From: Paracidovorax avenae
Lineage (GTDB): Bacteria > Pseudomonadota > Gammaproteobacteria > Burkholderiales > Burkholderiaceae_C
Length of the DNA stretch: 64,000 nucleotides
Direction of reading: 5' to 3'
Assembly (NCBI RefSeq): GCF_040892545.1
Contig: NZ_CP156079.1
Span: 62,001 to 126,000, forward strand
The position numbers were made by a program, and so were the translations under genes. Of the stretch, positions 19,680-27,827 are shown piece after piece; the first letter of the stretch is position 1, and each line of letters begins with the position of its first letter. The notes below the pieces were generated by a model that saw nothing but the letters and a program-made list of their open reading frames with translations, had not been told where the DNA came from and ran no database searches.

Positions 19680-21446
19680 TCAGGAGGCCGGCACGGGGGG
19701 CGTCAGCACCAGTGCGGCCGAGCAGGGCGTACCGGGCGCCTGCAGGGTGACGGCGGGAGGCAGTTGCCCCGATGCCGGCACCTGCAGGTAGGCCGTGAAC
19801 ATGAGATAGCGCCCGAAGGGACCCGGCGCGTGCGCGGGCGGCGTGCGCTTGCGCCAGCGGTCGGGCACGCCGTAGCCGACCACCGTGCCGTCGGCGCCGA
19901 CCAGGCGCACGGCCTCGAAGGGCTTGCGCTCGGGCTCGGGCAGCAGGCCGCCCTGCACGCGCACGAAGCGGGGCTCGCCGGGCAGGGTCTCCACCTGGTC
20001 CACGAAGGCGTGGCAGCGCGGGGGCAGGGCGTCTGCGCGCTCGCCCACCGCGTGGGTGGCCTCCACCATGACGGGGCGGCCGAAGATGCCTGCGCGGACG
20101 GCCGTGGCCCCGCGGGCGAGGTGCGCGCCGTAATCGTCGTTCCAGATCAGCATGCCGATGCGCCGCTTGTCGTGCACGCCCATCTGCAGTGCCAGCGCCC
20201 CGGTCATGCGCATGTGCTGCTCTTCCTTGCGCTCGGCGTCACGCGTCTGCACTATGAGCATCTGCGCCAGCCATGCGACGAGCAGCACGTACATGGCCAC
20301 GCGTGCCGCGCCGCGCAGCGCGACCAGGCGCGGTGCGTACAGGATCGCCAGGGTGGCCCACGCCATCACGGTCGGCGTGGTGTAGCGGCTCGACAGCGCG
20401 CTTTCGATGCCGAACTGCACGCGCCCGCCACTGGTCGCGAAGGCGAGGCCGCCGATGTAGGCGACGAAGGTCAGCAGGGCCAGGTCCAGCCGGTGCGCGC
20501 CGGGATCGCGCAGGACGCGCGGCAGCGGCGCCAGGGAGAGCAGTACGAAAAGCACCCCGAAGGCCTGGCTCAGCGGAGCCCATGACAGGGAATGCTGCTT
20601 CAGCACGAAATGCTGGAAGGGGGCACCGAGGTAGGCCAGGGTGTAGGCGAGCATGTCCAGCGGGCGGTCCCGCAGCTTGGAGAACACGCCGCCATGGTCG
20701 GAAGGGGAGGTGTAGCCCACCGCATAGGCGCCCGCGCAGATGGCGGTGAGCACTGCCAGGATGAGCGTGCGCCGGCGGCCGAGCCGTGCGACGGCGGCGT
20801 AGAGCACCATCATGGGCAGGGCCATGACGCCGTTGGCCATGGTTCCCACGCTGAGCACCCCGATCAGGCAGGCGGCGGGAAACCAGCCGCGCGCCGTCGG
20901 CGCGCACGCGGCGCGATAGAGACAGTAGAAGCCCACCAGCGGCAGCACCTGCGCCAGGAAGAACTGGCCCTGGTTGGCCCAGGCCAGGTTTTCCTTCTGG
21001 ACCCAGGAAAACAGCCATATGGCCAGCAGCGTCACGCCGAAGAACCACGACCTGCCCGACAGGGCGGGCAGGCGGGCCCGCAGGAAGGCTGCGAACACCG
21101 CCAGGCCGCAGCCGACGAGCACGTAGTTCATGATGATCAGGAAGACCTGCTGGCCGCCGAACCAGGTGTATTCCATCCAGAACAGTGCCTTGGGAAGCAC
21201 CAGCCGGTGCTCGTTGGCCTGGCGCCACCAGGCGTCCCAGCCGACGCCGTGGCGCACATCGATATAGAACTCCAGTGCTGCGCCCCACGTGTCCCAGATC
21301 GGGACCGGCGTGAAGGTGCGCCAGGCGGATACCGCCGTGGCCAGCGCGTAGATGGCGGCGAAAACCATCAGCAGCCCGAACGGTACGCGCTGCCGCCAGA
21401 TCTGCCGGGAGGGGGGAGAGGAGAGAAGGGGCTCGTCGTGGGTCAT
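19680..21446 (-). CDS. Polytopic membrane protein, probable GT-C type glycosyltransferase
   Basis: 588 residues with about ten hydrophobic segments between 22 and 420 and a soluble C-terminal domain of about 150 residues. An acidic residue in the first outside loop (FTPVPIWDTWG) recalls the catalytic Asp of GT-C enzymes that use polyprenyl-phosphate donors; VQKENLAWANQGQFF is another conserved-looking stretch. No domain is certain from the sequence alone. Its place between DprE2 and the epimerase suggests it transfers the lipid-linked pentose to an outer acceptor (inference). Confidence 0.65.
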   Translation of the reverse strand: MTHDEPLLSSPPSRQIWRQRVPFGLLMVFAAIYALATAVSAWRTFTPVPIWDTWGAALEFYIDVRHGVGWDAWWRQANEHRLVLPKALFWMEYTWFGGQQVFLIIMNYVLVGCGLAVFAAFLRARLPALSGRSWFFGVTLLAIWLFSWVQKENLAWANQGQFFLAQVLPLVGFYCLYRAACAPTARGWFPAACLIGVLSVGTMANGVMALPMMVLYAAVARLGRRRTLILAVLTAICAGAYAVGYTSPSDHGGVFSKLRDRPLDMLAYTLAYLGAPFQHFVLKQHSLSWAPLSQAFGVLFVLLSLAPLPRVLRDPGAHRLDLALLTFVAYIGGLAFATSGGRVQFGIESALSSRYTTPTVMAWATLAILYAPRLVALRGAARVAMYVLLVAWLAQMLIVQTRDAERKEEQHMRMTGALALQMGVHDKRRIGMLIWNDDYGAHLARGATAVRAGIFGRPVMVEATHAVGERADALPPRCHAFVDQVETLPGEPRFVRVQGGLLPEPERKPFEAVRLVGADGTVVGYGVPDRWRKRTPPAHAPGPFGRYLMFTAYLQVPASGQLPPAVTLQAPGTPCSAALVLTPPVPAS

Positions 21447-21457
21447 CTGTGGCAATG

Positions 21458-22222
21458 TCAGATCTTCATGCGGTGGAACACGGCGCGGGGCAGGTGGCGG
21501 ATCACGAGCATGATGAGCGCCCACTTCGCCGGGGCATAGACCACCGCCGCGCCGCGCGCCATGCCGCGCACGATGGCGCCTGCCACCTCCTCGGGGGTGG
21601 CCAGGCGTGCGCCCTGCGCCTTGAGGTGGGCGGTCATCGGGGTGTCGGTGGGGCCGGGCTTGACGAGGGTCACGCGCACCCCCGTGCCCGCGAGGCGGTG
21701 CTGCAGGCCCTGGGCGTAGCGCTCCACCAGGCCCTTCGCCGCGCCATAGACGTAGTTGGACTGGCGGCCGCGGTCGCCGGCCACCGAGCCGATGATGCCG
21801 ATGCGCCCGTGCCCCCGGGATTGCTGCGCGCCGGCGAACGCCTCGGCCCAGAGCGCGGGGGAAATACCGTTCACTTCCAGCGCCTGCCGCGCCGCCGAGA
21901 GGTCGGCCTCGCAGGCCGGCTGGTCGGGCAGGTTGCCATGCACGATGAGGACGAGGTCGGGCACCCCGTCCGCGCAGATGCCGCGCACCGTGCCGGCGAT
22001 CGCTTCGGGCTGCAGCATGTCGGTGGCGATGGTCTCGATGCGCGTGCCGGGCTGGCGCACCTGCAGGTCTGCCGCCACCGAGGGCAGGCGGGCGCCGTCG
22101 CGCCCGATGAGCACCAGCCGGTCCACCCCGCCAGCGGCGAGCCAGAGCCGGGCGCACTGGTGCGCGATGGCCGAGGTGGCGCCCACGATGGCGATGGTGC
22201 GGGGGGAAGAGGTATCGGGCAT
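21458..22222 (-). CDS. SDR oxidoreductase, DprE2-like
   Basis: 254 residues. Nucleotide-binding TIAIVGATSAIAHQCARLW and catalytic GIIGSVAGDRGRQSNYVYGAAKG (Ser, then YxxxK as YGAAK). The C-terminal hydrophobic ending APAKWALIMLVIRHLPRAVFHRMKI is the pattern of DprE2, the NADH-dependent 2'-keto reductase that completes epimerisation of decaprenyl-phosphoryl-ribose to arabinose. The DprE1 partner is directly upstream, 72 bp away. Confidence 0.85.
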   Translation of the reverse strand: MPDTSSPRTIAIVGATSAIAHQCARLWLAAGGVDRLVLIGRDGARLPSVAADLQVRQPGTRIETIATDMLQPEAIAGTVRGICADGVPDLVLIVHGNLPDQPACEADLSAARQALEVNGISPALWAEAFAGAQQSRGHGRIGIIGSVAGDRGRQSNYVYGAAKGLVERYAQGLQHRLAGTGVRVTLVKPGPTDTPMTAHLKAQGARLATPEEVAGAIVRGMARGAAVVYAPAKWALIMLVIRHLPRAVFHRMKI

Positions 22223-22293
22223 GGCGGGCGATGGGTTGGTGCCGTTGGCGGGGCGGGCGGAAAAAGAGGGGAGGGCGCGGAATGCCCCGGCGG

Positions 22294-23601
22294 TCAGTCG
22301 CCGAGCAGCCGCAGCGACATGGCGGAGCGGATGCGGGGGTCGCGGTAGGGCAGGAATTCAGGCAGCCGGGGATAGCCGGCCTCGAACAGGGTGCGCGGCA
22401 TGCGTGCGTCCTTGGCCGCATAGAGCCGGCCGCCCGCCGAAGCCACCACGGCATCGAGGCGGTCGAAGAGCCGCAGCGTCGGCTCGCCCAGGTTGGGAAA
22501 ATCGAGGGCCAGGGTGACGCCCGGCATGGGAAAGCTCAGCATGCCCAGCGGCATGCGCTGCCCGAAGGTCTTGAGCACCCCCAGGAACGAGCCCTGCCCC
22601 GATGCGGCGATCTCACGCAGCAGCGCGGCCACGGCATCCTCGCCGCCCTCGCGGGGCACCGCGCACTGGTACTGGTAGAAGCCCCGGCGGCCGTAGATGC
22701 GATTCCACTCCAGCAGGTTGTCCAGCGGATAGAAAAAGGGTTCGTAGTGCTGCAGCGCCCGGCCCGCCCGCCGCTTGTGCAGGTGGTAGTAGGCGGTGTT
22801 GAAGGGCCGCAGGCTCCAGCGGTTGACCAGCGAGACCGGAGGGACGAACGGCACGGTGCGCCTGCCGCCCCGGGGTTCGGCTGGCGGCTGCGCCACCGGG
22901 CCGGGCACGTGGTTGCCGCGCATGAAGATGCCCCGCGCATCGGCGCCCGCGAGGCAGTCGATCCACGAGACCGTGTATTCCCATCCGGCTTCCGAGGCGT
23001 CCGCGAGGGTGAAGAACTCCCGCAGGCTGCCGTAGGGCAGCGTTTCGGTATCGAGCCACGGTCCGGCCACCCTGCGCAGCCGCAGCGTGGCCTGCGTGAC
23101 CACGCCCGTCAGGCCCAGCCCGCCGACCGTGGCGCAGAACCAGTCGGGCCGCAGGTCGGGCCCGCAGCGCACCAGCAGGCCGTCGGTGCGCAGCAGGTGC
23201 AGCGACAGCACGTGGTCGCCGAAGCTGCCATGGACATGGTGGTTCTTGCCATGGACATCGTTGGCGATGGCTCCGCCCACGGTGGCGAACTGCGTGCCGG
23301 GCGTGACGGGCAGCATCCAGCCGCGCGGGATGAAGGTGCGCTGGATGTCGCGCAGCAGCACGCCGGCTTCGCAAGTGAGCTCGCCCGTGGCCTCGTCCCA
23401 GGCGATGAAGCGGTCCTGCCCGCGCGTCGCCCAGAGCGTGCCGCCCGGGTTCAGGCACACATCGCCGTAGCTGCGGCCCATGCCATGGGCCAGGCCGTGC
23501 TGGCCGGCCGAAAGCGGCAGCCGAGCGGGGGGATGCTCCGCCAGCGGGCGCAGCGCATGCTCGGCCGCCCGCAGCCGGCCCCAGGAGTGCACCGCTACCA
23601 C
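22294..23601 (-). CDS. FAD-dependent oxidase, DprE1-like
   Basis: 435 residues from a GTG at 23599-23601 (GGGG five bases before it; GTG 23592 is the alternative). The start overlaps the UbiA-gene stop. VAO/PCMH-type flavoprotein: FAD loops GMGRSYGDVCLNPGG and GTQFATVGGAIANDVHGKNHH, GSFGDHVLSL, and the C-terminal substrate domain LSFPMPGVTLALDFPN. Oxidises the 2'-OH of a polyprenyl-phosphoryl ribose in the first half of epimerisation. The position aligned with mycobacterial Cys387 (target of benzothiazinones) is Ala, about A365. Confidence 0.88.
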   Translation of the reverse strand: MVAVHSWGRLRAAEHALRPLAEHPPARLPLSAGQHGLAHGMGRSYGDVCLNPGGTLWATRGQDRFIAWDEATGELTCEAGVLLRDIQRTFIPRGWMLPVTPGTQFATVGGAIANDVHGKNHHVHGSFGDHVLSLHLLRTDGLLVRCGPDLRPDWFCATVGGLGLTGVVTQATLRLRRVAGPWLDTETLPYGSLREFFTLADASEAGWEYTVSWIDCLAGADARGIFMRGNHVPGPVAQPPAEPRGGRRTVPFVPPVSLVNRWSLRPFNTAYYHLHKRRAGRALQHYEPFFYPLDNLLEWNRIYGRRGFYQYQCAVPREGGEDAVAALLREIAASGQGSFLGVLKTFGQRMPLGMLSFPMPGVTLALDFPNLGEPTLRLFDRLDAVVASAGGRLYAAKDARMPRTLFEAGYPRLPEFLPYRDPRIRSAMSLRLLGD

Positions 23602-25064
23602 GGCAACCCCAGTCCCGCGGCGGCAGCAGCGAGCGCCGCCACGAACACTGCGCCGGCCACCAGGCTGGCGCGGTCCTTGAACGCGAAGACGAGCGGATCG
23701 TCGTGCATCTGGCCGCGGGCGGCCTGCAGCCACATCCAGCTCACCCAGAAGACCAGAACCGGTACCGCGATCCAGATCAGGCCGGGCGTGCGGTACATGG
23801 TGAGCACCGTGTCGCTGTTGAGGTAGAGCGCCAGCACCACCACGGCCGTGTAGCCGGACGCCACGCCCAGGCTCTGCACGATGGGGGCATCCGACGTGAG
23901 GTAGCCGCGCCCGTGGGCCTGGGTCTTGCCGGCGGCCTGCTGCACCAGCAGCTCCGCATAGCGCTTCACGAAGGCGAGCGACAGGAAGAGGAATCCCGAG
24001 CAGGCGATCAGCCAGAACGAGAGCGGCTGCGCGACGGCCGCCGCCCCTGCCACCACGCGCAGGGTGTAGAGCACGGCGAGCGCCACGCAGTCCACCAGCG
24101 CCCAGCGCTTGAGCACCAGCGAATAGGCCCAGGTGGTCACGAAATAGACCAGCAGCCAACCGGTGAAGGCCGGCCCCGTCATCCAGGCCAGCCACAGGCT
24201 CGCGCCCGCGAGCACGGGGACGAGCGCCACGCCCTGCCATGCCGGCAGCGTGCCGGCGGCGAACGGCCGCAGCCGCTTGCGGGGATGCTGGCGGTCGCTT
24301 TCCAGGTCGAGCAGGTCATTGGCCAGATAGACCGAGGAGGCGCACAGCCCGAACGCCAGGAAGGCCACGAAGAGCTGCATCCAGGCCGTGCCGTCGCCCA
24401 CGCGGTGGGCGGCCATCAGGGGAACGAACAGCAGCAGGTTCTTCATCCACTGGTGCAGGCGCAGCGCCTTGCGCCATGCGGACGCGCCGGCCGCGGCCGG
24501 GGGAAAGCTGCGCTGCACATTGCCCTGGGCTTCGGCCCGGCGCGCCACGGAGGCCGGCGCATTGACGACGATGGCCGCGCGCGCGGCCTGCCATACGGGC
24601 AGGTCGGCGCGGGAGTTGCCCGCGTAGTCGAATCCGCGCTCGCCGAAGGCCCGCACCAGGGCCGCGGCCTTCGCCGGGCCCGCGAGATTGGTGGCACCGT
24701 CGCTGGCCATGACCGCATCGAAGCAGCCCAGGTGGGCGGCGATCGCGTCGGCCAGCACCTGGTCGGATGCCGTGCACAGCACGATGCGCCGTCCCGCGGC
24801 ATGCTGCTCGCGCAGCCAGGCGACCAGCGGCTGGTTGTAGGGCAGGGGGGCCACCGCGACATCGACCTGGCCGGCGATGCGGCGCTTGAGCGCCGCCTTG
24901 CCCGCGGCCAGCCACAGCGGCAGCACCGCCGCCTTCCAGGGGGCGTCGCGCACCAGTTGCAGCGAGGTTTCGTGCAGCATGTCGGTGAGCAGCAGCGTGC
25001 CGTCGAGATCCACCACGAGGGGCGGCAGGTCGGCGGATGGCGATGGATCGAAAGGCGAACGCAC
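23595..25064 (-). CDS. HAD phosphatase-UbiA prenyltransferase fusion (DPPR-synthase-like)
   Basis: 489 residues from a GTG start. Residues 15-200 form a HAD hydrolase (VVDLDGTLLLTDML with D19/D21, then CTASDQ, and FDYAGNSRADLPV). Residues 215-489 form a UbiA-type membrane domain with about eight segments and the Asp-rich motif NDLLDLESDRQHPRKRLRP. UbiA relatives attach phosphoribosyl diphosphate to decaprenyl phosphate, and the product must be dephosphorylated, so the HAD half could supply the phosphatase in the same chain. First gene of the leftward operon. Confidence 0.88.
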   Translation of the reverse strand: MRSPFDPSPSADLPPLVVDLDGTLLLTDMLHETSLQLVRDAPWKAAVLPLWLAAGKAALKRRIAGQVDVAVAPLPYNQPLVAWLREQHAAGRRIVLCTASDQVLADAIAAHLGCFDAVMASDGATNLAGPAKAAALVRAFGERGFDYAGNSRADLPVWQAARAAIVVNAPASVARRAEAQGNVQRSFPPAAAGASAWRKALRLHQWMKNLLLFVPLMAAHRVGDGTAWMQLFVAFLAFGLCASSVYLANDLLDLESDRQHPRKRLRPFAAGTLPAWQGVALVPVLAGASLWLAWMTGPAFTGWLLVYFVTTWAYSLVLKRWALVDCVALAVLYTLRVVAGAAAVAQPLSFWLIACSGFLFLSLAFVKRYAELLVQQAAGKTQAHGRGYLTSDAPIVQSLGVASGYTAVVVLALYLNSDTVLTMYRTPGLIWIAVPVLVFWVSWMWLQAARGQMHDDPLVFAFKDRASLVAGAVFVAALAAAAAGLGLPW

Positions 25065-25255
25065 TGGTGAGGGGCCTGGTCGGTATGGAGATTCTTCGGG
25101 GGAGCCGGGCGAAGGCCCCGGATCGCGGCTGATACGAAAAAATGGAACGGAGGATTGTAGGAGGGGCTGCCCGGACAGCCGGTGGCCGGTCCCGCGCCTC
25201 TCTACACTGCAGAGGCTGCGGGCTGTCCGCAGGCCTCTCGCTGTCAGAACACGTC

Positions 25256-26023
25256 ATGCGCTTCCCGCCGCTGCCCTGGCCCCTTCCCGCCCTCCTGGCC
25301 TGGGCCGCCGCATGGCTGGCCTTCCTGCTGCTGCGCGGGGCGGCCGGCGCGCCGTGGTGGGCGGCCTGGCTGGCTGGCTGCGCCATCGGGGCGGCGGCCA
25401 GCTTCCAGGGCCGCACCCGCTGGCGGCAGTGCCTGATCGCGCTGGGGTTCCCGCTCTCGTTCCTGGCCGCGGGGGCCACCTCGCTGCCTGCCTGGGCCTG
25501 GCTCGCACCGCTGGCGGTGCTGCTGCTGGTCTATCCGCTGCACGCCTGGCGCGATGCGCCGCTCTTTCCCACGCCGGCGCGCGCCCTCGACGGGCTGGCC
25601 CGGGCCGTGCCGCTTCCCGGCGCCGCGGCCGTGCTGGATGCCGGCTGCGGGCTGGGCCACGGCCTGCGTGCCTTGCGCAGGGCCTATCCCGATGCCCGCC
25701 TGGAAGGGCTGGAATGGAGCTGGCCGCTGCGCTGCCTGTGCGCGCTCCGCTGCCCGTGGGCGCGGGTGCGGCGCGGCGACATCTGGCGTGCCGGCTGGGG
25801 CGGCTACCGCATGGTCTATCTGTTCCAGCGCCCCGAAAGCATGGCCCGGGCCGCGGCCAAGGCACGCGCCGAGATGGCGGCGGACGCGTGGCTGGTCAGC
25901 CTGGCCTTCGAGGTGCCCGGGGCCGTGCCGGAGGCCGTGCTGCGGCCCGAGGCGGGGCATCCGGTATGGATCTACCGGGTGGGCCGCCTCCCCCCTGTCC
26001 GCCCGCAGGCCGCGGCGCTATGA
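25256..26023 (+). CDS. Membrane-anchored class I SAM-dependent methyltransferase
   Basis: 255 residues. Three hydrophobic segments (about 5-95) precede a methyltransferase domain with motif I AAVLDAGCGLGHGLRAL (about 125) and the following acidic residue in ARLEGLEWS. Compact: the domain ends soon after LVSLAFEVPG. ATG at 25256 is followed immediately by the first membrane segment. Divergent from the UbiA-fusion gene with a 191-bp gap; a role in modifying a membrane lipid is plausible but unproven. Confidence 0.78.
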   Translation: MRFPPLPWPLPALLAWAAAWLAFLLLRGAAGAPWWAAWLAGCAIGAAASFQGRTRWRQCLIALGFPLSFLAAGATSLPAWAWLAPLAVLLLVYPLHAWRDAPLFPTPARALDGLARAVPLPGAAAVLDAGCGLGHGLRALRRAYPDARLEGLEWSWPLRCLCALRCPWARVRRGDIWRAGWGGYRMVYLFQRPESMARAAAKARAEMAADAWLVSLAFEVPGAVPEAVLRPEAGHPVWIYRVGRLPPVRPQAAAL

Positions 26024-26100
26024 TCCGGCGCGGCCGCCCCGCGGCGGCGCCAAACCCCCTTTCCATTCCCCTGTAGCCATTCCATAAAGGAATTCCTCCC

Positions 26101-27141
26101 ATGTCCCAGAAGACCTTCACCCTGCTGGCTGCGGCACTGTCCGCCGCCCTGCTGGCGGGCTGCGAAACCACGAACATGCGCATGGGCAGCGCGGAGTCGA
26201 AGACGGTGGCGACGGGCGCGGCCGCCGGGGAGTCGTCGGCGAACGCGAACACGCAGCTCGAGCGCTGCTCCTCGCCGCTGGGCACGGTGTCGCTGGTGGA
26301 GAACCAGGACGCGGGCTGGTACACCATCCTGCGCAACGAGTACCGCCTGCCGCCGACGTCGAACCTGCTGCGCCTGATGATCCAGCAGTCCAACTGTTTC
26401 GTGGTGGTGGAGCGCAGCGTGACCGGCATGGGCGCCATGAACCGTGAGCGCGCACTGATGCAATCGGGCGAGATGCGCGGCGGCAGCAGTTTCGGCCAGG
26501 GGCAGATGGTGGCGTCGGACTACGGCCTGTCGCCGGAGATCGTCTTCTCCAACAGCGACGCGGGCGGCATCGGCGGTGCGCTGGGCGCGCTCATCGGCGG
26601 CGGGGGCGGGCAGGTGCTGGGCCAGCTGGGCGGATCGCTGAAGACGCGCGAGGCGAGCGCCATGCTGACGCTGGTGGACAACCGTTCGGGTGTGCAGGTG
26701 TCGGTGTCGGAAGGCAGTGCCTCCAAGAGCGACTTCGCAGGCTTCGGCAGCCTGTTCGGCAGCTCCGCGGGCGGCCGGCTGGGCGGCTACCAGAACACCT
26801 CGCAGGGCAAGGTGCTGACGGCGGCATTCATGGACGCATACAACCAGATGGTCATGGCGCTGCGCAACTACAAGGCGCAGAAGGTGCAGGGCCAGGGCCT
26901 GGGCGGCGGCGGCCGGCTGGGCGTGGACGGCGGCGCGGCCCCCTCGCAGACGAAGGCGGGCGCGTCGATGTCGGTGCGCGAGGCGCAGGCGCGGCTCAAT
27001 GCGCTGGGCTACGACGTGGGCGCGCCGGACGGCGGCATGGGCCCGAAGACGACGAACGGGCTGCGGGCCTTCCAGAAGGACAAGGGCCTGCCGGTGACGG
27101 GCCGCCTGGACTCGGCCACTACCGACGCGCTTTCGCGCTGA
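26101..27141 (+). CDS. CsgG/HfaB-like lipoprotein with C-terminal peptidoglycan-binding domain
   Basis: 346 residues. Lipoprotein signal with LAGC, acylated Cys at C21. Residues 55-245 resemble the CsgG/HfaB assembly-factor fold (NLLRLMIQQSNCFVVVERS, SPEIVFSNSD, SAMLTLVDNRSG, GKVLTAAFMDAYNQMV). A Gly-rich linker leads to a PG_binding_1 domain at about 285-345 (SVREAQARLNALGYDVGAPDGGMGPKT). No curli genes are near. Ribosome site AAGGAAT. Probably bridges outer membrane and peptidoglycan. Confidence 0.82.
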   Translation: MSQKTFTLLAAALSAALLAGCETTNMRMGSAESKTVATGAAAGESSANANTQLERCSSPLGTVSLVENQDAGWYTILRNEYRLPPTSNLLRLMIQQSNCFVVVERSVTGMGAMNRERALMQSGEMRGGSSFGQGQMVASDYGLSPEIVFSNSDAGGIGGALGALIGGGGGQVLGQLGGSLKTREASAMLTLVDNRSGVQVSVSEGSASKSDFAGFGSLFGSSAGGRLGGYQNTSQGKVLTAAFMDAYNQMVMALRNYKAQKVQGQGLGGGGRLGVDGGAAPSQTKAGASMSVREAQARLNALGYDVGAPDGGMGPKTTNGLRAFQKDKGLPVTGRLDSATTDALSR

Positions 27142-27155
27142 CGCAGCTTCGGGGC

Positions 27156-27187
27156 GGCCGGCGCACGCTCCCTGGAGTGCGCCGGCC
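27156..27187. terminator. Hairpin between converging genes (bidirectional terminator candidate)
   Basis: Perfect 11-bp stem GGCCGGCGCAC / GTGCGCCGGCC with a 10-nt loop, 14 bp after the lipoprotein stop and 14 bp before the end of the converging MABP gene. No strong U-tract on either side, so it may act as a stabiliser or a partial terminator. Confidence 0.55.
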
Positions 27188-27201
27188 TTGTGGCCTTTCG
27201 A

Positions 27202-27657
27202 TCAGCGAGCCACTTTCACCTTGGCGGCCGACTGCTGGACCGTGTGGGAGTAGTAGGCCCAGATGTAGGCGCCTCCGGCACCCTCGTTGAGGTCGGGGCC
27301 GACATGCGTCCACCCCGGGATCTGTGGCGGCGTGGATTCGTTGAGGGCGAGGAACATCAGGTTCGTGATCGGGGCCGCGCCACCGCGCTTCCAGTACATG
27401 TAGATGTATTTGCCCCCCGCACCCTCGTTGAGGTCCACAGGAGACCATTCCCAGCCGGGGATGGAGTTCTGCTGGGCGCTGTCGTAGGCTTCGAAGCGCA
27501 CATCGGTGATGGGGTTGGCGGTGCCCCGCTGGTAACCCACGTAGATGTACTTGCCGCCGGCGCCCTGGTTCAGGTCCGTGGCATAGAAGTCCCAGCCCTG
27601 CTGGTACAGCGGGCCTGCGTTGTTGTCGGATTGGACGGTCAGATTGGTCAGTGCCAT
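27202..27657 (-). CDS. Stand-alone MABP-type beta-prism protein
   Basis: 151 residues made of three tandem units of about 48 residues, each with DLN(Q/E)GAGG(K/A)YI(Y/W) at about 28-39, 74-85 and 124-135, followed in the first two units by a basic RG turn and PIT(D/N)(V/L). This is the repeat pattern of MABP (MVB12-associated beta-prism) domains, where three sheets make one prism that binds acidic membranes. No signal peptide and no other domain. Three phased TTCCTG repeats lie upstream at 27775-27801. Secretion route and role unknown. Confidence 0.78.
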   Translation of the reverse strand: MALTNLTVQSDNNAGPLYQQGWDFYATDLNQGAGGKYIYVGYQRGTANPITDVRFEAYDSAQQNSIPGWEWSPVDLNEGAGGKYIYMYWKRGGAAPITNLMFLALNESTPPQIPGWTHVGPDLNEGAGGAYIWAYYSHTVQQSAAKVKVAR

Positions 27658-27774
27658 TTTTGGGTTCGCTGGTTGGTTGGCTTTCGGAACACCGATGGAA
27701 TCGGCGTCCCCCCTCCCCTCAGAGACTGAGGAGCCCTCATTCTTCCGTTTCGTGCCGGCAGGCGGAATGAATGT

Positions 27775-27801
27775 TTCCTGAAAATTCCTGAACAGTTCCT
27801 G
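27775..27801. promoter_or_regulatory. Three phased TTCCTG repeats upstream of the MABP gene
   Basis: TTCCTG occurs at 27775-27780, 27785-27790 and 27796-27801, that is, every 10-11 bp on one DNA face. In the direction of the MABP gene they read CAGGAA three times, about 120-145 bp before its start and just after the esterase stop. Could be a regulator site; no regulator can be named. Confidence 0.35.
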
Positions 27802-27827
27802 GCCAGGGTGCGCAGCCGGGTGCAGGA

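Noticed and set aside
19680..22454. One 924-codon protein including the GT-C-like gene
   Set aside because: The first third is a shadow of the DprE2-like gene in another frame; the real start is the ATG at 21444-21446.
27665..27687. TTCGC-N13-TTCGG near the MABP gene as a PIP box
   Set aside because: Spacing is 13 instead of 15, and it points away from the MABP gene, which is on the other strand.
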